Assembly: GCA_963989385.1 (NCBI GenBank)
Contig: OZ022499.1
Coordinates: 74,958,203-75,022,202, forward strand
Origin: Ctena decussata
Lineage: Eukaryota; Mollusca; Bivalvia; Lucinida; Lucinidae
Direction of reading: 5' to 3'
Length of the DNA stretch: 64,000 nt
The notes under the pieces were generated by a model. That model was not told the origin of the DNA. It made no database searches and saw nothing but the letters and a program-made list of their open reading frames with translations. A program made the translations under genes and the position numbers. Positions 9,776 to 19,289 of the stretch are shown here, piece after piece; the first letter of the stretch is position 1; each line of letters opens with the position of its first letter.

Positions 9776-10362
9776 TTAAAGGTATTGGTATATTCAGTTG
9801 CATGTTGGTATATGGAACTTCCGTGGGGGGAATTTATATCTGGGTAGAAATAGGAGGAAAGACATCGTTTTCACATACTTGTCTACCTGTCTGTCTGTCA
9901 CAAATCGTTTCCGTTTCCGTTTCATAACTTTATAAGGTAGTTTGGGGAAACTTGGTACAAATATAAAGCAACACGAACGGACGGACGAACGAATGAGCCA
10001 AAATCAACATGTTCCCACAAATTATTTCGAAACTAGGGACACAGTTCAGTTTTCACTAGTGAGGAACCAGGTAATAAAGTATGGGGTGTATTTAAGAATA
10101 AACTTCAAATGCTTTTCCCAGGATTCTTGAACCAGATCACATCTAGACCCAAACAAAGTCAAACCCTGGTCGAATTGGATATCATGTCTAAGTCAAACTC
10201 AGTATTGCATGATTTATCTGTTTTTTTCTCCCCGAAAAATAGATGAAGTGTTAAAAAATATTCAAGCAGTATTGCATGATTTATCTTTCCTTTTGGAAAG
10301 GAATTTACCAGTAAATAATTATAAAGTCAAAAAGAAAAGAAAAAAGATAAAAGCGTTGGCGT

Positions 10363-10394
10363 GGGGGGAGGGGGGGGGGAGGGGGGGGGGGGGG
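10363..10394 (+). repeat. G-rich run (about 30 of 32 bases G)
   Basis: Two single A bases interrupt G runs of 6, 9 and 14. A four-stranded G structure is possible on the plus strand; length errors are likely. Confidence 0.85.
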
Positions 10395-10998
10395 CGAGGT
10401 GTTATACTTGTCATAAGATCAGTTATAGCAGACTTTATCGTCAATCCTGGGGACACATAATTTCGACATTATCGGTCGGATCTGAACAGTTGTCAATTTG
10501 TCTAAGATTTAATGTTAGTTTTAGTTTTCTGCAAGTTTCAGGAAGCTAGCCTGGTCAGAAGCATCTCTCAATTATCACTTGCCATAGCAACCAAAATCTC
10601 AAGCAACTGTCTTAAAGGACATGTCATCGTTCCCCAGCCTTGTGACTCCTATTGAGATTGACGCAGACGCTTAAGAGATATAATAGCTCGAAGGTGTTGA
10701 CAGACGACGTCTTGCGATGGACGGCGGACAGCGGGGACGGATTTTGCTATTAACTCCCCAAGCCAAAAGGCTCAGTGCAGTTGGGGCTCAAACTCATAGT
10801 TGTAGTTGGAAAGGGATAACAAATCATTCATTTTCAAGCTTCCCTTGCCGTATTTGTGAAAAATGCGTTTCTATTAAAAATCCCTACAAAAAATCCGAAC
10901 GCATTTGTCACAATGGCAAAATGTGAAGAATACGATCGTATTCATCATACACGTGTGAAAAATGCGTTCTGTGAATATTGTGGTCTCTCACTGCTCTG

Positions 10999-11040
10999 TC
11001 CTAAACATCTTAACACAGCGAATTTCTCCTCAAAACGTGG
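10999..11040 (-). pseudogene. HARBI1-like nuclease, extreme N-terminal piece
   Basis: On the minus strand, LPRFEEKFAVLRCLG reads in frame into the fragment at 7545-7757 when the 3.2 kb insertion and one copy of its 8-bp duplication are removed. An in-frame stop lies shortly upstream, so the true start is lost or in another exon. Assignment rests on frame continuity. Confidence 0.5.
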
Positions 11041-11084
11041 TAACTTATGTTAAGTTTAATGTCAAATCCAGGTACGTATGGACA

Positions 11085-11180
11085 CAATTTATTGGCATAT
11101 GAACGCTGCACAAGGGGGTGCAAACCTGGGTGCAGATTTGCACCCTGGTGCAAAAAGTGCACATGAACACGGCTTTAGTC
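11085..11180 (-). mobile_element. GTGTTCATGTGCAC foldback MITE, partial copy
   Basis: On the minus strand it reads AAGCCGTGTTCATGTGCAC, TTTTTGCACCAGGGTGC, matching the left end of the element at 4655. The other arm is shortened to GTGCAGCGTTCATATGCC. Confidence 0.65.
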
Positions 11181-11377
11181 TCTATAGGCCTATTAGTGGT
11201 TAAAACACCTAAAAACAAATTATTATGAAAACAGTTCAATCGTCACGTTTTGTGAAAAAAAAAAGTAGGTTGGTGCGTATATTTTGAGCTAAAAGTTAGT
11301 TTTTGAAAAATACTAAATCGCCCAGCAAAATAAATTTTCCAGTTCTGGTTCTCTGTCTTCAAGGAATGCTATAATGG

Positions 11378-13024
11378 CGTCGCGTCAGATGTTGGTGATA
11401 ATTTGTGTAACGTCCAAAACGGCGTGTTGTTCACAGTGGCGATCTTCATTTCGTTAATCCTATGCACTAATTCAATTTATTGCTGTAAAATGAAAATAAT
11501 CAGATGAAATTGTTTTGTTTCTTATTTCTGTTAATAGCATGGTGGATTAAGTTAAGATGGTTTTAAAATACATGTTCTCGAGTAGAATTAAGAAAAATAG
11601 AGTATACCTAGGTAAACTCAATTATTTTCAGGACATGTATTAAATGGGGTCGGTCGGGCTTCACTAGATTTGTTCCCGTAATTATTTTATGGTGTAATGT
11701 TTTATCTAAGGCCGGGGTACAACAACAGTTCCTTCAGTATGATCCGGGGCACAGCAATTCCTACAATTTACATGTGCGCCCAGCGATGACTAAAATAAGC
11801 TTACGCATCCCCGCAGTCTGATCAGTCTTCGTTGTGCGCTCTTTGGATAGCCAGCGACCCAATGCTTTTTACTGCTGTATGTGATGAATTTGATCAGCCT
11901 GCGCGGATGCGCAGGCTGATCTGTGTCTCCGATGAGCGCACATGTAAATTCTTATAATTTCGACGGAACCATGCTGATTTCTGCTCTCGTCCCTTCTTCT
12001 TTTTCTCATCTTTTGTCAACTGTAACCGCTCGCGAATGGTCATTTTGCCTGAATAATTGAAAACATTGAAATATGATATGATTTTTTTATCGGAATATCA
12101 GTTTTGAAGACATTTCGTGATTAAATTTATGATACTTCCGCATATAAGTTACAGATAAGCCAAAATTCTAACGGCAACGTTTTACGGTGCGATAAATAAA
12201 GGACAAAAGACGGTGTTTGTGACATTTTACCTAGACAAAGCATTTCAAAGATATTTTAATCAATATTCAACCGTTTCGCTTGATTAAACAAACAGCCTGG
12301 AGTATATAAAAAACGCATTTACACATTTTATTTCGAAAAAGAGATTCAAAGAGATATTTTTTCTATTTAGTAACGAAATAATGCCTCTTATTTATGATGA
12401 CGTCATTTCTGTGAGTGTGACATTTTCCCTAGACATCGCAAAATATCGATAATTTTTCGTGAGAAAGAAAAAATCACGAATGCATTAAACTTTTTGTTCT
12501 ATTTTCAAAACGCATTTTTGTGAAATACTTTAATTTACAAACCGACGAAACACTAAAAAGTAATACACCAAAATATATACATACCCTCCATCTTTTCCGC
12601 CATTTTCTTTAGATCTCTACACTTTCACTTTATTTGCTTTGCCGGCCATTACTTGTCTGTTTGTTTAGTGAGGTCAATGTCACACATAACGATGTGACGA
12701 TTGGCGCAAAATGTCATTATGCGCGAAAATTTACACGATTTTTATAATCATTAGTTGTAATTTTTATATTTTGAAGCTCCCCACTAAACGATCTCTGTTA
12801 CGTTTCTAAATGCAAACTTCGACGTTATTCACTTAATATGTGGACAATAACTTTTACTTATTGACTAAATTGGTCATTTTTTTCTCTCCAATGTAAACTG
12901 TTATTAATTACTTTTTAATTGATGCTTAGTTTGTAGAAATGTGTCAATGAATAAGTGAAGGAGCGAACATTCCATATAAAGACCCCCTAACTTTTTGAAA
13001 TTATCACCAACATCTGACGCGACG
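11378..13024. mobile_element. 1.65 kb AT-rich segment bounded by a perfect 27-bp inverted repeat
   Basis: CGTCGCGTCAGATGTTGG (continuing for 9 more bases) at 11378-11404 is exactly inverted at 12998-13024. The interior has no protein-like frame but repeats GTGACATTTT(A/C)CCTAGACA twice (about 12220, 12418) and contains a GATCAG foldback (11808-11935). This looks like a non-autonomous DNA transposon, but I see no convincing target duplication. Confidence 0.5.
11808..11935. repeat. GATCAG foldback pair
   Basis: CCCCGCAGTCTGATCAGTC and GATCAGCCTGCGCGGATGCG with its complement CGCAGGCTGATC form two hairpins; the second has a near-perfect 12-bp stem. Confidence 0.55.
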
Positions 13025-13469
13025 TCTATATAAACATAGGCGGGATAATGAATGGAAATCCACGCCTGTACATTGTATTTTTACCAATTCATGTTATCGA
13101 AAGTAGCTCAGTTTTGTTGCCAACTAAAACATGTAAAATGATCCAAATAATTTTCAAAACTTGTGTATGTGAAATTCAAGGCCGATTCATTTGATCACGG
13201 TCATATTCACAGACGGAACTGTAGTGAGAATCTTGCAGCAATTCTTCTCGATAAAATTTTTCATAATTGATAGAGCGATGGGACCTTTAAATGTCCCAGT
13301 TTTGATAAGATCATCAGTTGTCAATGAGACAATGATTTCTTTTCATTATCTTATTTATTTTTATTTATTTATCTATTTTTATTTTTTGTTAAAACTACGA
13401 CAAATTTTATTTATTTGCAGTACGAATAAAGAACAAAATTTTCCTTTACAGTTTCAGAAGGAAAACAAA

Positions 13470-13562
13470 GCCCAGAGGTTATAAAACTTGAGTATATTCT
13501 CAAACTCAAAATAAAGTACACTGATTGGCTGCAGCCGAGCATGTTTTATAACCGCGAACCAA
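13470..13562. mobile_element. GGTTATAAAACTTGAG foldback MITE, shortened copy
   Basis: The left arm CCAGAGGTTATAAAACTTG to ACACTGATTGGCTGC is intact; most of the right arm is deleted, leaving GTTTTATAACCGCGAACC. Confidence 0.65.
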
Positions 13563-13617
13563 ATTGAGCATACTGCTTTATGTCGTGTCACTTTGTATTA
13601 CAGTATATGAATGTAAT

Positions 13618-13735
13618 AGATGAACAGATGAAGAGATTTTACGGCATTTTCAACAGTATTTCAGTCACATCAAGACGATGACAGGCTGACAATGAAAGAC
13701 TGTGTGTAATGGAACCCTGATCTCAATGTGTTATG
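13618..13735 (-). mobile_element. 3' part of a GAGCCCCGG-family SINE
   Basis: On the minus strand CAGGGTTCCATTACACACAG, ACTGAAATACTGTTGAAAA and CGTAAAATC follow each other as in the 2646 and 34661 copies. The tRNA-like head is missing. Confidence 0.6.
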
Positions 13736-14107
13736 TAAGTTTACCACAGTGGTCAGATTTACTTCCAAGGGCTCATGCCTCGGGTCGGGGTCGATATACA
13801 GGGCATCGTAGACATTCCCTTAGATCTTGAAGTCTAGTCGATGAATAATATAAAGCTTTAATATGTTGGCTTAGTGTAACACAACCATTTACCGGAATAT
13901 ACATCCATGGTCATCTTGTCCAGAGATTTTGCCGTATATTTTGAAAGTTATTTTGTGGATTTTGCTTCCATAAACTGGAAACATTTGGTTCATTCCATGA
14001 GTTTGGGTCGGTGATCTACAATCATGGTCCAGTGATCACTGTCATATCTTGAAGACATTAATGTTGTCCTTGATGTATTGACTTATTGTGCTTTCAACAA
14101 TATAATT

Positions 14108-14343
14108 GAGCCGCGACACGACAAAACCAACAAAGTGGTTGTGCGCTCAGCGCAGACTCAGATCAGCCTGGGCATCCGCCCAGTCTGATCAGAGTCTTCG
14201 CTGTCCGCATGAAGGTAGCTTAGACCCTTAGCTATCCTTCAAGCGCTTAGGAAAGACTCTGCTCAGACTTGGCTGGTGCCCATGCTGATCCTAGTCTGCG
14301 GTGTGCGCACAACCATATTGTTGGTTTTGTCGTGTCGCGGCTC
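14108..14343. mobile_element. GAGCCGCGACACGAC MITE, copy 1
   Basis: The ends GAGCCGCGACACGACAAAAC and GTTTTGTCGTGTCGCGGCTC are inverted over about 40 bp. Each half also contains its own GATCAG-type hairpin (GACTCAGATCAGCCTGGG / CCCAGTCTGATCAGAGTC). AATT-type bases flank both sides. It is 236 bp long and has no coding capacity. Confidence 0.8.
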
Positions 14344-14491
14344 AAATTTGGGTCAATAACTTATATGCCATGGACTTAAAATTTTGCGTTTTTCGTCCAC
14401 ATTGGACGTTTTGGCAGAAATTCAAGTTTGCTCAACGGTGAACATTTTTTCCCTTCTATTCTATTCTATCCCCTAATCTTACAAGGTCATT

Positions 14492-15722
14492 GGGGCACTT
14501 CAGATGACATAGAAACGACCACTTTCCACTTTGTCCTGTTTTCAGCTGCCCTTGTTGAGCTGGCAAAGTCCATTCCTGTCTACTCTTTGATATTGTCTTC
14601 CCACCTCTTCTTCTGTCTACCTTTTCTTCTTTTTCCTTTCACTGTGTCCTGCAGAATCGTCTTTGCTATACCAGAAGCCCTTGAGACACAGTCAAACCAC
14701 TTTAGTTTCCGTTTCTTGACCAGGGTCAGGAGTTCATCAAATTCTCCAACGGCTGCTTGGATCTTTCTGCGAACCTCTCCATTGGTTATATGGTCCTCGT
14801 ACGAAATGTTCAGTAGCCTTCGGTAACTTGTCATCTCAAAGGCCTGCGTTTTTTTCTCCTCTTACTCTGCTGTCAAGGTCCACGATTCACAGGCATACAG
14901 AAATATGGAAATGACATCATCTGAGACCACTGCTCCAAGTTACTTGAAGCTTGTTACAGTACCAAGTTTCTGCCCTTTTACTTTGATCTCCCTCCGGATG
15001 ACATCTTGCCATACTTGCCATCAGTTTGGTCTCTCAGCACCATCTTATACCTTGTGCAGATTTTGTCGAGACTGTCAGCTAGTGCGTATAACTCCTGCTC
15101 TTCCTCAGCAAGAGCATCTATATAACCGGCAAACCGCAGATTGGTAATATTTCTACCGCCTATACAAATGTTCATCCAGAGCATCAGACATGATCCGTTC
15201 TAAAAAAATTATTGAAGAGGGTGGGTGACAGAAGACATCCTTGCCTTACCCCAACTGTTGTTCTGAACCCTTCTCCTATGCTGCCATTCATCTGGACTGC
15301 ACTTGTTGCATTGTCGTAAATGGTACGAACTAGATTTGCACTGATATTGTACTTCCGCATGGTGGCCCATAAGCCTGCATGCCAGACTCTGTCAAAGGCT
15401 TTTTTTAAATCAATGAAGACATGGTACAGATTTTGCTGATGTTGGAGATACTTTTCACACAGGATTCTAAGGTTAAATATCTGTTTTGTGGTGCTCCTTC
15501 CTGCTCTGAACCCAGCCTGTTCCTCAGCAATTATCTCTTCGGCTTGGGGTTTAAGCCTGTTCGAGATGACTTTCAGCATGACTTTGCTTGAATGACTAAC
15601 GAGGCTGATGGTTTTGTAGTTCTGGTAAAGCTGTAGGTTGTCCTTTTTAGGGAGTGTAATAATCAGCGACTGAGTCCTCTCCTTTCTCCAGATCCTAATA
15701 AAGATTTCTGTTAGTCTAGAAC
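14492..15722 (-). pseudogene. RTE-like LINE reverse transcriptase, decayed C-terminal two-thirds
   Basis: Minus-strand frames in order give a fingers segment (AEEQAGFRAGRSTTKQIF), motif A (VFIDLKKAFDRVWHAGLW), motif B (GVRQGCLLSPTLFN), a damaged motif C (NLRFAGYIDA, where FADDID is expected), a basic C-terminal segment (KRRKGRQKKRWEDNIKE) and a final MDFASSTRAAENRTKWK before the stop. These are landmarks of RTE-type non-LTR retrotransposons, which copy their RNA at nicked target DNA. The frame shifts at least twice (near 15184 and 14900), stops interrupt it, and the catalytic aspartates are gone. The 5' end including the endonuclease is missing, so the copy is 5'-truncated at about 15722, consistent with target-primed reverse transcription. 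Identification of reverse transcriptase is firm; RTE is likely. Confidence 0.85.
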
Positions 15723-16221
15723 ATAACTCATGGCAGCTGTGTGTGTGTGAAGGGGGAGGGGGGAGAGAGGGCGTGGAAGGGAGTCTCTTGCTCTCTGCAG
15801 TGATTTACCATGCTGCCTTTTATCATTTTGCTCCGCGGCTTTGGGAGAAATTAATATAGTTCTACAGTTTCCAAAGTAATCAGGTATGCACCCCTCCCCC
15901 ACAAAAGTCTTCGACTTTTGTAGAACCGGAAGTGTATAGCAATTATAGTCACTGAAAAGCCGAACAGAATATTTTTGAAAGATTTAACAAAATATCATTT
16001 TCACGAGCCGGCTTTCTGCAGGACTCCGCTAAAACAAAAGTCAAAGTCCTAACTGATTACCAGCCCTAGGGGAGCCATTGTTGCAAGCGACTGGTGCAAC
16101 AAATGCGTCGTGCTCAAATTCAGTAAAATGTCTGCCAACAATAAGTGCCTACATTCAAAAATTTAAATATTGAAACAAACAATTCAGAGCCAAACAGTCT
16201 AATCAGGGCCTACGGTACGTA

Positions 16222-16321
16222 CCCAGCGGACACACGACGTCGAAATGACGTCATATTGACGCCAATGTGACGTCATTACGTCTCATCGATGATGTCAGGA
16301 CGACGTCACATGTCTGCTGGG
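16222..16321. mobile_element. CCCAGCAGGCAC foldback MITE, GACGTC subfamily
   Basis: CCCAGCGGACACACGACG to CACATGTCTGCTGGG, core of TGACGTCAT-type units; 100 bp. Confidence 0.8.
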
Positions 16322-16434
16322 TGTATTCCGTTCCATCTGTATCTATTTGGCGCATTTATCTATTTTAAAAATAAAAAAAATGTTTCGTCCAAGTTATGTC
16401 TTATTGTGATTTCAAACACTACACTGTAAAAACT

Positions 16435-16719
16435 TTCCGTAGATTTGACGGTAGAATAACTGGCAACCAGCTGCCAGTCCATTTCCCGTTACTTCTACGG
16501 ATGTTTGCCTGAAGAACATTATTGGAAATTACGATGTGACAGTGTTATGTTTACTGGCCACACTCGAAATACCTTTTTCAGTGTTGAAGGGCAATTGGAC
16601 TGAAATAACATCTGTTCTATTCTTGATAACCCCTGCCAATTTTTACGGGCGCCCGTAAAAATAACGGGAAATGGACTGAAAACTGTTTTCCAGTTAATCT
16701 ACCGTAAAAAAATCTACGA
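16435..16719. mobile_element. ACGG-type MITE, copy 1
   Basis: Left CCGTAGATTTGACGGTAG and AACCAGCTGCCAGTCCATTT are inverted at the right (AATGGACTGAAAACTG, TCTACCGTAAAAAAATCTAC). The inverted repeats are long and imperfect (over 60 bp) around a non-coding centre. Two further copies lie at 16888 and 28896. Confidence 0.7.
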
Positions 16720-16728
16720 GTGTAGATC

Positions 16729-16777
16729 AGGCTGAGACGGCTCATCTTGATCTACGCTGATTGCAAATTCAACTATT
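16729..16777. repeat. GTGTAGA foldback
   Basis: GTGTAGATCAGGCTGAGACG and GCTCATCTTGATCTACGC form a hairpin directly after the ACGG-type MITE. Confidence 0.6.
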
Positions 16778-16887
16778 TACGTTAATGGGCGCTTCAAGTG
16801 TTAAAATGAAACTGTTAGAGAGGACTTTTCACCCCGAAAAAATAGGTGGCGTACCACCATTGAAGTCATATTGATCCTTAAAACATT

Positions 16888-17156
16888 CCATAGATTTTAC
16901 GGCAGCATAACTGGAAACCAGCTGCCAGTCCAATTTCCGTTATATTTACGGGCGTTTGTCTGTAGAACATTTTTGGAAATTACAATATGGTACTTTTATG
17001 TTTACCTTTATAGTGTCGAAGGGCAATACGACCAAAACAACACATGTTCTATTTTACTCTGCCTTATAATTACTGTAAACTTTTACGGGCGCCCGAAAAA
17101 ATTACGGGAAATGGACTGGCAGCTGGTTGCCAGTTATTCTACCGTAAACTCTGCGG
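16888..17156. mobile_element. ACGG-type MITE, copy 2
   Basis: AACTGGAAACCAGCTGCCAG near the left end and CTGGCAGCTGGTTGCCAGTT near the right are almost exact complements, with AGATTTTACGGCAGC and TTCTACCGTAAACTC further out. Confidence 0.75.
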
Positions 17157-17573
17157 AATTTTTTCTAACGTTTTGACACCGTTACGCTTTTTCTGCGAGA
17201 TGAAAATATCTGAAGAACCGCTTGAGCTAGGGTCATGTTGTTTGACCTGCTGTTTTGCCATAAAGAAATGATAACCTAAGCCAAATTTGTATTTTTGACT
17301 GATTATGCCCCTTTTCCGACTTAGAAATTTTTGCTAGACTCAATCCTGTGAACAAAATATCTGAAAACCCACTTGAGCTGGGGTCATGATATCAAGACTC
17401 GGCGACACTCCCGACGGGGAAAATGCTGATACGCATTCGATCATTTTTATGCCCCTAATTTCGACGAACTCGAGGGGGGCATATTGGTTTTGGCCTGTCC
17501 GTCCGTTTGTCTGTCCGTCCGTAAAGCTTTTTTGGCAGCTGGGAAACTCAAGAACCCTTATGCTAGGATATAT
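17157..17573 (+). repeat. Diverged internally repeated element (TATCTGAAGAACC..TTATGCCCC), left part
   Basis: ATATCTGAAGAACCGCTTGAG and AATATCTGAAAACCCACTTG recur about 150 bp apart, each preceded or followed by TATGCCCC(T/C) and TTTTCGACTT phrases; then GTCCGTCCG repeats. The same phrases resume at 17809-17935, so the MITE at 17574-17808 interrupts one older repeat. No protein is recognised. Confidence 0.5.
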
Positions 17574-17808
17574 GAGCCGCGACACGACAAAATCGACAAT
17601 GTGGTTGTGCGCACAGCGCAGACTCAGATCAGCCGGGAATCCGCCCAGTCTGATCAGAGTCTTCGCTGTCCGCATCGGGGTAGCCTAGACTCTCAGCTAC
17701 CATTTGATTACTTAACGAAGCGTCTGGTCGAACTGGGCGGGTGCCCAGGCTGACCTGAGTCTGCGCTGTGCGCACAACCACATTGTTGGTTTTCTCGTGT
17801 CGCGGCTC
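17574..17808. mobile_element. GAGCCGCGACACGAC MITE, copy 2
   Basis: 235 bp, with the same inverted ends and internal GATCAG hairpins as 14108-14343. It is flanked on each side by ATAT, which may be the target duplication. Confidence 0.8.
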
Positions 17809-17947
17809 ATATGTGGCATGTTCATGAAAAGTAAGCGGACCCATATTTTTCTTCCTCAGTAGGTCTTTTCGTTCAGGAGTTATGCCCCTTTTTCGACTTT
17901 GTCATTGTATATAGGAACAACGCTGTGAACAAAAAAGGGGGTGGTGG

Positions 17948-18065
17948 TCGGGCGATGGTGCTTGTTATAACTTCCAGTGCCGATGGGTCCTACTTATTTG
18001 GATAAAAATAGGGCAGTTGCCTATTGTGATTGCAGTAGGTGCGGGTTGTTTGGATATCTATCCCC
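17948..18065 (+). repeat. CT-repeat SINE unit, 5' part
   Basis: GGTCGGGCGATGGTGCTTG, TTATTTGGATAAAAATAGG and GTAGGTGCGGGTTGTTTGG occur in order; the unit breaks off at TATCTATCCCCCCG. Its probable 3' part is at 19140-19258. Confidence 0.55.
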
Positions 18066-19110
18066 CCGCATACCGAGTATGACGAGAGGTATGTAGCTTT
18101 CGTCCGATGTCCGTTCGTCCCTCTGCTCGTCCGGCTGTCTGTCCGTCCGCGAGTTTACATTTGCGTTAAAGGTGGTTTTGTTTAGATCTTATTTTATCCA
18201 AACCCTATGTTAGATCGGGTTAACATTTGGCATGACGATAGATCACGGTCCAAACTTTTATTCTTTACCACCTCAACCAGTGCATGTGACCTACAGGTCA
18301 AGGTCACGGACTTGAACTTTTCGTGTTAAAGTTTTGCGCTAAAGTTTTTGAGATCTCTATATAATTAAAATTCTTTGTTGAGTTGGGTTGCTGTTTGGCA
18401 TGATGATAGATATTGGTCCAAAGTTTTATTCTGTACCATTCCCACCCATGTCTGTGACCTAAAGGTCAAGGTTACGGACTTGGACATTTCATGTTAAAGT
18501 TTTGTGTTAAAGTTTTTAAGATCCTATATCAGCCAAACGCTTTGTTAAGTTTGGATAACATCGCCAAAGTATTATTTTGTACCATCTTACACATGCCTGT
18601 GACCTAGAGGTCAAGGTCATGGACTTAGACATTAGCTATTGTTGTGTTAAAGGTTTTATGATCCCATGTCATCCGAATTCTTTGTTGGGTTTGAATTATA
18701 TTTTGTATGATGATAGGTGCTGGTCTAAAAAAATCTATACTTCCTCCAAACTTACGCTTTTCCATTTTGTGTAAAGTCCATATTCTTTACTTATTTTTCT
18801 CATCTTCTTGGATAGGACCTTTTGATATGTGACTGTTTACCTCAAGGTTGCAACAGTTCACATCATCTGGATGTTGCTGCTGACATAAGGTCAAGGTCAC
18901 ATACCTAAACAACTGCATCAATATACTGCTTTCATATAATTCAGAAATACATCAGTGGAATCTTTTGACACGTTACTCTGTTTACTTCTAGCGTGCAGCA
19001 GATTAGTTGCGCTTTTGCTGACCAAAGACAAGGTCACTGACTTTAAAATTTGTATTATGTTTTAACTTTTAACTTTTTGTGCTTAAAGTTTAGTATTATT
19101 AGGCGGTAGC
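18066..19110 (+). repeat. Long non-coding element with about 150-bp internal repeats carrying TCAAGGTCA
   Basis: After GTCCGTCCG-type sequence, three to four diverged units follow. Each contains TGACCT.NAGGTCAAGGTCA-like DNA (near 18291, 18463, 18599, 18888) and a GTTAAAGTTTTG.GTTAAAG phrase. No frame is conserved between units. The phrases match the longer elements at 30141 and 32694. Confidence 0.6.
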
Positions 19111-19139
19111 GCTGGCTGGGGGTATACGTCAGCCCATGT

Positions 19140-19258
19140 TCACTCGCTTTAGCTTTTATTCTCGTCTATCATTTCTCTTTTCTCTCTCTTTCTCTCTCTC
19201 TCTCTCTCCCCCCCCCCCCCCCCAACACTCCCTCTCTGGGAGACGGCCCGATTGACTG
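19140..19258 (+). repeat. CT-repeat SINE unit, 3' part
   Basis: TTATTCTCGTCTATCATTTC, a CT tract, a C run of about 17 and GGGAGACGGCCCGATTGAC. It probably completes the unit broken off at 18065. Confidence 0.55.
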
Positions 19259-19289
19259 ACTTGGCTGAGATGACAAACTCATTCACTCA

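Larger units (their letters stand above)
7758..10991. mobile_element. 3.2 kb non-autonomous element with 8-bp target duplication (hAT-like)
   Basis: The 8-bp repeat TGCTCTGT flanks it exactly at 7750-7757 and 10992-10999. The ends are inverted: left GAGACTGCAATATTCACAG and, on the minus strand, right GTGAGAGACCACAATATTC, both continuing as AGAACGCATTTTTCACA. Further inside, GAACGCATTT.TCACA recurs at both ends. Eight-bp duplications are characteristic of hAT (also P and Merlin-type) elements. No transposase is visible. It interrupts the HARBI1-like frame, which confirms the boundaries. The interior holds a SINE fragment, a smaller inverted-repeat element at 8475-9775, and several G or C runs. 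Confidence 0.7.

Noticed and set aside
14428..14826. Plus-strand open frame of 132 codons
   Set aside because: It is the antisense of the RTE-like C-terminus, which explains the region better.
17386..17753. Overlapping open frames on both strands
   Set aside because: They lie across the GAGCCGCGACACG MITE and a GTCCGTCCG-type repeat; palindromic sequence keeps frames open on both strands.
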